Positions 56,872-64,000 of a stretch of 64,000 nucleotides of DNA are shown here, one piece after another. The DNA is from Apoderus coryli (taxonomy: Eukaryota; Arthropoda; Insecta; Coleoptera; Attelabidae). The stretch is taken from NCBI GenBank assembly GCA_911728435.2, contig OU452199.1, positions 42,605,253 to 42,669,252 on the forward strand, in the 5' to 3' direction. Both the position numbers and the translations under genes were made by a program. The notes below the pieces were generated by a model. The model saw nothing but the letters and a program-made list of their open reading frames with translations, did no database searches and was not told where the DNA came from. Position 1 is the first letter of the stretch, and every line of letters begins with the position of its first letter.

Positions 56872-56879
56872 TACTTTGA

Positions 56880-57628
56880 AACTTCTGTATTCGCATAGAC
56901 ATGTTTTGAACGTTAAGTTTTTGATAGAAGACGTATTCAGGGAGTACAAAATTGCTGTGCTAGGTTTGTTGCGGGTCTTAGGAAGTTTGATCGTGTTTCT
57001 CAAGCGATTCGTGATATGAATTGGCTTAGAATGGAAGACCGTCGTCTCCATCAGCTGGCTACGTTTATTTTTAAATTACTTCATAATTCTAATGCTCCTT
57101 TTGATATTAAAAGTAAGCTTGTGTCCAGAAGAGATGTACATGACATTAATGTTCGCCATTTTGATAGACTTACAATGCCACATCATAGAACTTCATTGTT
57201 TCAGAGAAGTTTTACTTACAATGCCATCAGATTATATAATACGATTCCCAGTGGGTTCAGGGGGTTGAGTCCTAATACATTTAAGAGTCGTTAGAAACTA
57301 TACCTACTAAATAAGTCCATTGTATTTCGAATTTGATTGTTTTAATTTGTTTTTTTCCCTTTCTCTTTTGCTACTGTCCATGGGAGATGGAGTTGCGTGG
57401 GCTTTGCCTAATATGTTATATTAATTATATTCATATGTTTTTGTTTTCTTCTTTTTTGCATTTTTATGTTTCTTTCTGTTAAGTTGTTTTGGCTGCTTCT
57501 AAGGTTAAGTAGAGTAGCTTTAAGCTAGACTTCGCCTTTTTAGTGGTCGTGTGTGTTTTTTGCTTGGGTGCTTCCCAACATGAATATGTATTTACTTTGC
57601 AAATAAAGACGATTTATTATTATTATTT
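56880..57628 (+). pseudogene. LINE 3' end with (ATT)n tail
   Basis: C-terminal RT part: IQGVQNCCARFVAGLRKFD, VSQAIRDMNWLRMEDRRLHQ, LATFIFKLLHNSNAPFDI, RHFDRLTMPHHRTSLFQRSF and YNAIRLYNTIP. This is the usual end of CR1/L2/Jockey-type LINE proteins. The frame is open for ~118 codons to the stop at 57292. A 330-bp 3' UTR containing GACTTCGCCTTTTTAG ends in GCAAATAAAGACG plus ATT repeats. The 3' UTR shares words with the LINE at 626-1908. Confidence 0.75.
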
Positions 57629-58290
57629 TTTTTTTTACATCCTTCTACTTTCTTCCAGATAGGAGAAATTCTGCAGTGTGGTTTGATAACCAATCACTAC
57701 AGATTTGTTTTAACACGGTAAGTACTTCTAGGATTTCATTAAGTATGCTTCAGATATTATTAATAAGTATATACTTTTTCTTTAAATAGGGGAGGGAATC
57801 AAGGTACGTATTTAAAACTTATATTTATTTATCATTCATTTACTTTTTTCCTTCTTTTTCCAGATGTCCAACTTTTTATCCGCTGCCTTTATACTCTATT
57901 CAGGCAAGTTTAGGGTTTTTCTCATGATTCTACATGACTCAAGGATCACCGATCTTTGCATCAATGTTATGTTTCGCTGATCAATGTCTATTTGTTTTTC
58001 CCAATCAGTCCCGTCACTGATATTATAATAGGAACAGTAAGTACTTTGTCCAGTTTATAAATATTCTTAAATTCCGTACAAAGGTCTTGATACTTATTTA
58101 TTTTTTCTTTCTCTTTATTTAGGAGGTTGTGGTCAGCCGGGTGAGAAATATCGACGAAGTAAGCAGTCTTATTTTTCCGGTCAACCAGGGTTATGTCAGG
58201 ACGATTACTTGCGATAGGTCTATCTGTGATTATTGTGAAATCCCAATAAAGTTTATAATTATCGTTTTGTAAATACGGGAATGGGATGTA
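57629..58290 (-). pseudogene. LINE C-terminal region with PD..D-type block
   Basis: The minus strand reads KLYWDFTIITDRPIASNRPD, ITLVDRKNKTAYFVDISHPA, DHNLLNKEKENKYQDLC and YKLDKVLTVPIIISVTGLI. Similar 'RPDI...D..K..Y..DIS.PADHN...KE.EK..KYQDL' blocks close certain non-LTR proteins and may be a nuclease-like fold. The frame decays beyond GLI toward 57700. Clade not assigned. Confidence 0.55.
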
Positions 58291-58317
58291 TAGTATTATT
58301 ATTATTATTATACTTAA

Positions 58318-58623
58318 TTATCCGTTTACGAAATATTTGAGATCACAAATTCCTATTTTTGTCAAAATGTAATCGCGACTCAAAATAAAAACAAAAAAAC
58401 TGCCACGGAGGAGGTATATTGTAACCTCAACCATACTATAAGCATGCATTGTTATTTTTTGTCTTTGAACAATAAAGTGAAAGCATATTTTATTGTTGAG
58501 TGTGAGCTCACGCAGCATACCCCAATGTTCGTGTAAAATGGTAAAAACACTACCATCTGATATCTTTACTGAAATCTTAATTTTCTGTTCGATATTCGTC
58601 AATACATTCCTCAAATTATCCAC
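58318..58623 (-). pseudogene. Possible mariner transposase N-terminal relic
   Basis: ISDGSVFTILHEHWGM and RELTLNNK resemble the mariner linker between the two helix-turn-helix motifs and the catalytic core (pattern S.GSV..ILHE.LGMRKL...WVPR.LT..QK). The segment between GM and RELT is missing and the rest of the 101-codon frame is unlike mariner, so only ~35 codons support this. Confidence 0.35.
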
Positions 58624-58629
58624 GGGGTT

Positions 58630-59109
58630 GGATCATCACTCCGGATAGTATTACGCAGTAATCTTCAGTTTTAATTTAACATTTTACAAATAATTAAAAG
58701 GTAGTTTATAGAAACATTATTTCTTATGCTCTTAATTTCAGCAACGAAAAATTTGCAAGAGAGCGCGCTATTCTACTCCACGCGTATAAATACATTTCGC
58801 GATATCACGCTTCGTGAACTCTCGATACACCTCGCTACCTGTTGATTTATACAGTGTAGTGCAGTGGTACAGTTAACATAAATTATCGATATAATATATT
58901 GTAAACTCAACTTATTTTATTTAAAATAAGTGTAGCGAAAAATTGTGAGAATTTCCGTTACAAATGTCAGTTAGCTCGTTCACCTTCAATTTGCGATCGT
59001 TCATCACCAATTTGTGATTTTGTTGATGTTTTTTTGGAATGACAGCCTCATTTGGGCGTCCATTTTTTTAAATTTATTTCTTAGTTCCACCGAATGATAA
59101 CAATACAAC
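58630..59109. other. Unassigned sequence
   Basis: No domain, tail or terminus seen. A TCTATCAC-free AT-rich stretch leads into the LINE 3' region. Confidence 0.35.
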
Positions 59110-60232
59110 ATGTTACATTATGGGATTGTCAAACATAAGAACTAATAGATACATATCAATCCTTTGTATTGTTCAAAAATTCATCCACAGAATAAAAACA
59201 TTTATCCACAAAATAATTTCTCAACTCCAGCTTCAATCTCCTAAATGTTAGGTTTTTAAATTTGTTAATTTTCAGAATCTTATTATAACACTTTACGCCG
59301 ATATAGTTAGGATTTTTCTGACCAATACTTCGTCTAGAATATGGCAAAACCACGTTATTTTTGTTTCTAGAGCCATAATTGTGAACATCTTCTCTTTTAA
59401 GAACGATTCACTTTCTTTTTTTATATGAATTATGAGTGCGTACATCTAGAGGCAAGGTAAAGTCAATATTTTCAAATTCACAAAATGTTCCCTACATGAT
59501 GCTGTCTGAGGAATTTTTTGTCCTCCCTAAATTATGATTCCATATGTTAAGGTAGACTGGACTAAGCCGAAGTATATCAATTTCAGAATGCTGGTTGATA
59601 CAGTACCTCTAATATTCTTTATCAGAAACACACAGCTACTGACTTTTGGTAGTATGGTGTCAATATGTATGTCCCAGATCAGTTTGCTATCTGTATACAC
59701 TCCCAGAAATTTGGTATTACTCACATTTTTTATAGACTCACCTCCTATACGTATCAGATAACTCTTATTGCTGGTGTTGTTTGCTATAGATATAGACAGA
59801 GCAACCGTTTTTAATGCATTAAGGGTAAGTCCGTTTTGCACACACCACCGATACATCGTCTGCATAAAGAATGGGATGTCCAAAAATACCCAGAACTTCA
59901 GAGATATCGTCAATAAAAACATTGAACAAGGTAGGTGAGAGACAGGAGCCCTGCGGCACCCCACTGCTCACGATCTCGGACCTCGAACGGACACCCGCAA
60001 TTGCAACCACCTGTGTACGCTGTGTATTCCAACAGCATTCAGTTTCAGAAACGAAAGATCATGGCTTATGGAATCAAACGCCTTGCTTAAATCAAAGAAA
60101 AGGCCAAGAGCTATTTCCTTATTATTGAGTGACTGGTATAGGTTGTCCAAAGCCTGATTAAGAGCTGTTTCTGTTGATCGACCGATCCTGAATCCATTCT
60201 GGTTGCAAGAGAGGATCTTAAATTTTTCATCG
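59110..60232 (-). pseudogene. Jockey-group LINE, RT second part and C-terminus
   Basis: The minus-strand RT continues directly from the dynein fragment: KFKILSCNQNGFRIGRSTET, LGLFFDLSKAFDSISHD, SSGVPQGSCLSPTLFNVFID, ILYADDVSVVC, NTKFLGVYTDSKLIWDIH, and the C-terminal SRRSIGQKNPNYIGVKCYNK to FLNNTKD before a stop at 59156. Two frame changes (near 59985 and 59850) mark decay. The YADD box is intact. No clear microsatellite tail follows. The N-terminal RT part of the same element lies beyond the dynein segment at 61916-62110. Confidence 0.8.
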
Positions 60233-61915
60233 CTGTACCGATTGGAAATAGTTGTTTTTCTTCAGTCCAAAGATGTGGTACCGCTTGTTCTGGGGCACTT
60301 TGTTGCAGCCATGCACCGAATTCTGGCATTTCTGTAATTTTCTCTGGTAGTTTTTTGAAAGCTGGAAGCCTGAACGGAATTATTATTATTAGTATTACAA
60401 TAGGTTACTTACTTTTTTTCGTATTACCTTAACGCCAGTCGCGTCATAGACTCCTGCTTTTCATTGCTCAAACCATCAACTATACCAGCAGATGCATTAA
60501 ACACGCCCTCTTTAGCTCGCAAAAAGAAACTAAACTCCTGATCCAGATTCGTCTCACTTTGCACACCCTTCAAATGAATTCGACACAACAAAATGACAAA
60601 CGTAAGTCTGTCATTATGCAACATCCCTCTAGCGATACGTTCATAAACCACTTGGAACAAATCTGTCGTGATTATATTGAGTCTAGCTTGGTAATCCGAA
60701 ACTCCATCTAGCTTAGAATTGCTAAGCAATACATGTCCAAAAACATTTGCAATGAATATTGATAAAGGAAATGGACTTGATTCAAACTATCCATAGTAAA
60801 GTATGTATTACTACACGCCTGTGATAATGGAAGATATTGCTGTGATACAGCTTCAATTTCCGATATAACTTTATCGGTCTCTTCAACTTTCTGTCCAATT
60901 TCTGCTGCTTCTTTTTTAAGCGTTTCCAGAGTTGTTATAACGCTATCATCATCCAGAATTTTACCTTTAGCATCATTAAGGGCTTGCAATAAAGATTTCT
61001 CCAACTGTCGAAGTCTCAAATGAGATTCACCTTGTAGTTTAAGTAAATCGGAACGTTTTGCATCAATATCTGGTCTCTCAGCTTTCAATACTTGATTCAA
61101 GCACTGACTCTGTAACGAGCTACGTGTTACAGTAAAGTTGACGAACGTTACTCGCGAACATATATCTGGCGGGAACTCCACTGTGGGATCTCTTGTAGAC
61201 AAGAATATAACAAATGATGGTGATAAATCAATATCTTGATCACCAAGAGTAATTAAAACTCTGCCACCAGTTCTGCGCAATTCTCTGTTTAATACTGGAT
61301 TAGCATCGTAGTTCTCAACATCTTGAACGAGTAACGGATTACCAAATCGCAAAGCAGATTCAAGGTTCTTCCTAAACGAATCGTCAAGGAAACTGGTTTT
61401 AGTAATTTTCTTATCCTTAAATTCATTCATGATAAATTCTGTCGCTTGTCTAGATGGGTCGATTATCAACGGGTACCGGGTTGAATCGTTTTAGCATTAT
61501 TGCGTTTTCAGTACAAAGATCGTCAGTTGGTAACGCATTAGCTTGCCATCTAAGTCGCTCATCTGGGTTTGATAGATATTCCGTACGCGCAATATCGGGG
61601 CGATAGTGTATCGCTGCCTGTGTGAGATGTTGACACCAAGTCGTAAACAAATTTTGTCGGTAGTGTTTATCGAAATAACCTCCGTAAGCTATGAATGCTG
61701 CTGATAGTAACACATAACCGATGATTGTAGACATTTGTGATCTAAATGTTTCGCTAGTAGCTTCCCAACGTTCTCTTTCAATCACCAGTGACTTTAACAA
61801 TGAAATTGAGCGATCTACTTTTGCTTGAACATTTTCTAAATCCGTTTTAATAGCTTGAGCTTGCGCAATGAGTTGCGCATACTCTTCTTTATTATTAAGT
61901 CTCATGTTATATAAG
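60233..61915 (-). pseudogene. Cytoplasmic dynein heavy-chain fragment inside a LINE
   Basis: About 540 codons of cytoplasmic dynein heavy chain (Dhc64C/DYNC1H1 type), the minus-end-directed microtubule motor. The part spans the stalk-proximal coiled coil ([19 protein letters not shown]), the AAA5 region ([56 protein letters not shown]), the following coiled coil ([20 protein letters not shown]) and the segment ending MPEFGAWLQQSAPEQAVPHL then FPIGTAM. A 58-bp intron (60370-60427, GTAATA...TTCAG) is kept in correct phase (AG/G), so this is genomic, not a retrocopy. An extra base near 61479 and a short deletion near 60745 shift the frame, and [13 protein letters not shown] lacks residues. It is dead. 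Confidence 0.9.
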
Positions 61916-62110
61916 CACTCAAATATTTTACTGAATTCACTTTGTAGTGCCAACGGTCTGTAATTATTTGTATCTTTTGAATCACCTTTTTCTTTATAAA
62001 TAGGAACTATTTTCTGGAAAAACACCTTCCTCAAAACTTAAGGTTAGTACTAAATAAAAATCATATGGAAAAATTCTAGTAAAGCCATCTATGTGACCTA
62101 ATATACTAAA
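61916..62110 (-). pseudogene. LINE RT first part, separated from 59110-60232 by dynein sequence
   Basis: The minus strand reads [19 protein letters not shown], then in a shifted frame [20 protein letters not shown] and [16 protein letters not shown]. These are the RT fingers up to the YRP block. In related LINEs the next residues are a short spacer and then 'KF.IL...QNGFR..RST..A', exactly where the other half starts at 60232. The frame runs into dynein codons without a stop ([12 protein letters not shown]). Confidence 0.75.
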
Positions 62111-62736
62111 AGTTGACATTTTTGCCCTCCCTTTGATTTCAAGTTTCCACTTTGCCAGATTTTCTTTGCGCACACCCTGTATACCTAAATTAAATGGGTT
62201 TATATTCCAAATAAGATAATCAGCAAGTATAATAGTGTAGTCTAGAGTATGTGTACACACGTTCAACGACTGTGCGACAGCTTTTGTGCTAAGAACAGGA
62301 CAAAAGCTTCTTTGTAGTAATGTCCTAGCTTTTCCTTGATATGAGAACACAACTCAAGTACACAGAGAGTTTCTAGACCATAGGAAGGCATTGAGAGCTT
62401 AGGGGCGTCAGAAACAAAATACTTTTTTTTTTTTAATATGATACTAGGGTTGTCGGTACGGACCACATTTCGACGTTTTGTTACCACTTTAACATGTCAA
62501 TTGTCTTGTCTTTGTATGCGAACTTTGATCTTGGAGAGGAACTGTTACCCCATGACCTAGTTTTGATCAAAATGTTGCCTTTTTCGAGACACTTATTATT
62601 TTTTTGTGGGCATTTCTTAATCTTAAGTCACCCAAACAAACGAGGGGCGGATATTTTTGGGTTAACTTTTATTTCTTATAAACGCTATAAAATCTTCTCG
62701 CCCTTATATCTCTCTAATATGTCCCAATTGGTTTAA
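62111..62736. other. Unassigned sequence
   Basis: GCACACCCTGTATACC near 62170 is an isolated CACCCTG terminus. Minus-strand frames at 62263-62487 have no recognisable domain. Confidence 0.4.
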
Positions 62737-63400
62737 TCTTCTTCTTAAAATGCCGTACACTTCTAGTGCGTTGGCGACTATCTCGTCATAATAACGGTCC
62801 TTGCTTCCGCAGCGCGACAGAGCTCGCCCGTATTGCTAATGCCTGTCCAGTTCTTGATATTTCTCAACCAGGACATCTGTTTACGTCCTACTCCTCTCTT
62901 CCCTTCAATTTTTCCTTGGAGAATTATCTGTGGTATTTTGTACTTCTCTCCTCGTAGTATGTGGCCCAGGTATCCAATTTTCCGCTTCTTGATTATGTTG
63001 AAAAGTTCTCTTTCGCATCCCGCCCTTCTAAGAACGTCTTCATTTCGAACTCGGTCTACCCACGATATACGTAGCATCCTTCTTAGACACCACATTTCAA
63101 AAGCTTCAAGCTTGTTTATCGACCGGATCTTCAGAGTCCATGTTTTCATTCCATATAACAGGATGGACCAGACGTAACACTGCACCATTCTGCATCTTAA
63201 TTTGAGGGACAATGTCAGGTTGCAAAGAAAGGGTCTTAGGCTTGTGAAAGCTTGCCTCGCTTGTTGTATGCGACAGCAAATTTCCTGTTCGGGATTCCAT
63301 TGTTCATTTATGTTGGTTCCAAGGTATTTAAAGTTTTGCACTCGTTCAATAGGTTGGTCTTCCAAGTTTAACACAGCATTTTGAGGAGGGTTTAATATAA
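62737..63400 (-). pseudogene. RTE-type LINE 3' end (copy 3)
   Basis: An open minus-strand frame of ~198 codons carries the C-terminal third of an RTE protein: FKYLGTNINEQWNPEQEIC, WSILLYGMKTWTLKIRSIN, EAFEMWCLRRMLRISW, RKIGYLGHILRGEKYKI and GKRGVGRKQMSWLRNIKNW. It ends in a short GAA-repeat tail like the copies at 26984 and 40577. The RT catalytic region is truncated. No stop interrupts the remaining frame, so it may be a fairly young insertion. Confidence 0.8.
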
Positions 63401-63424
63401 GAGTTTAAAGTAATATAAATCTAA

Positions 63425-63837
63425 TACCTTTGGATTCAGGACGAAAACCGTCGGACGCTTTGCCACGCAAACATTATTTTGAAATACCATTTGAAGTGGT
63501 CATTGGAGACCGTCAAAAATGGCTAAATGGGGAACCACGATTCCCAGAAAACACATCCGTCTGGTATACGGACGGTTCAAAAGAAATAGAATTGAACACA
63601 GGCATGTGAGTATACGGGCCTAATTGCAGGCTCTCTGAATCTCTCTGGAAAAGTCCCACTATATTCGAAGCAGAGATCAACGCTATTAATCGTTGTGCTC
63701 AAGAATGCCTGCAGAGAGGCATCCCGGAACGGCAGATCAATATTGTGTCAGACAGTCAAGCTGCGTTAAAAGCACTGAGGTCTTACACCTCCACGTCAAA
63801 GCTAGCATGGGAATGCAAACAGACCCTAAAGCAACTG
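63425..63837 (+). pseudogene. LINE RNase H domain (copy 2)
   Basis: Same family as 8345-9482, opposite strand. It reads KPSDALPRKHYFEIPFEVV, SVWYTDGSKEIELNTGM, a stop, VYGPNCRLSES, IFEAEINAINRCAQECL, INIVSDSQAALKALRSY and KLAWECKQTLKQL. The RNase H acids in TDGS, EAEI and SDSQ are kept. A TGA after TGM kills the frame. The similarity to the other copy ends abruptly after CAACTG near 63837. Confidence 0.75.
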
Positions 63838-64000
63838 TGCGGCACGTAAAGCTCTCCCTGTATACTATGTAGCAGTGACACCGACCGATACCTTCGCACA
63901 AATTATTAAAACTTTACCGCAAACCAACAATATTAAATTATGTATCTCAGTTCCTCGCCATATTATAAAACAGAATTATAGAGAACAGCTCTCTGGGGTC
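63836..64000 (+). CDS. Unidentified open frame running off the window
   Basis: Fifty-five codons stay open to the window edge: AARKALPVYYVAVTPTDTF, AQIIKTLPQTNNIKLCISV, PRHIIKQNYREQL. The composition is clearly protein-like. It begins exactly where the RNase H LINE stops matching its other copy, so the LINE was probably broken by, or inserted next to, this sequence. I do not recognise the family. Confidence 0.3.

Noticed and set aside
60233..61915. Functional dynein heavy-chain gene interrupted by a LINE
   Set aside because: LINE sequence flanks the dynein on both sides in RT order, the dynein part is only ~540 codons, and it has frameshifts. No dynein exons are seen outside the LINE halves.
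63420..63837. Host RNase H gene
   Set aside because: The second copy at 8345-9482 and the LINE-specific flanking blocks show it is part of a retrotransposon.

Overview
The window is AT-rich, repeat-dense animal nuclear DNA. Three things point to an insect: the transposon families present, a cytoplasmic dynein heavy-chain fragment that reads like insect sequence and keeps a 58-bp intron, and titin-like muscle repeats. A beetle with a large genome is my best guess, but that is inference only. I find no complete host gene. Almost every recognisable coding stretch is a dead or truncated transposable element, and many elements are nested.

0-13 kb: a Tc1-like relic, a 3'-end LINE with an (ATT)n tail, a duplicated AT-rich repeat, a cluster of short hairpins, and a 2.4-kb Helentron-like element filled by a ~530-bp higher-order tandem repeat. 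Next come a LINE reverse transcriptase split by a 571-bp piggyBac MITE, a LINE RNase H/zinc-knuckle end, and a decayed Crypton tyrosine recombinase.

13-26 kb: a LINE relic, a 1.7-kb palindromic IS630/Tc1-type element with ~665-bp inverted arms, a transposase relic, and a foldback element set inside another inverted repeat. Then a LINE RT read-through with a Ty3/gypsy fragment, and a THAP-domain fragment.

26-45 kb: RTE-type LINEs with (GAA)n tails, a TIR-headed tandem repeat, a 27-bp minisatellite, an IS630/Tc1 element with both TIRs, mariner relics and a Jockey/CR1-like LINE. A 2.8-kb TIR-bounded composite carries a LINE and a 65-bp minisatellite. A second foldback copy is split by a 5'-truncated RTE with an open frame and a visible target-site duplication.

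45-64 kb: a titin-like pseudogene, a Ty3/gypsy RT-RNase H relic, a ~170-bp satellite, more transposase relics, another large palindrome, LINE 3' ends, and an odd chimera in which 1.7 kb of dynein heavy chain sits inside the RT frame of a LINE. The window ends with an RTE fragment and a second copy of the RNase H LINE that stops abruptly at an unidentified open frame.

The pieces do not form a pathway. The interest lies in nesting order, foldback architecture and captured host exons.
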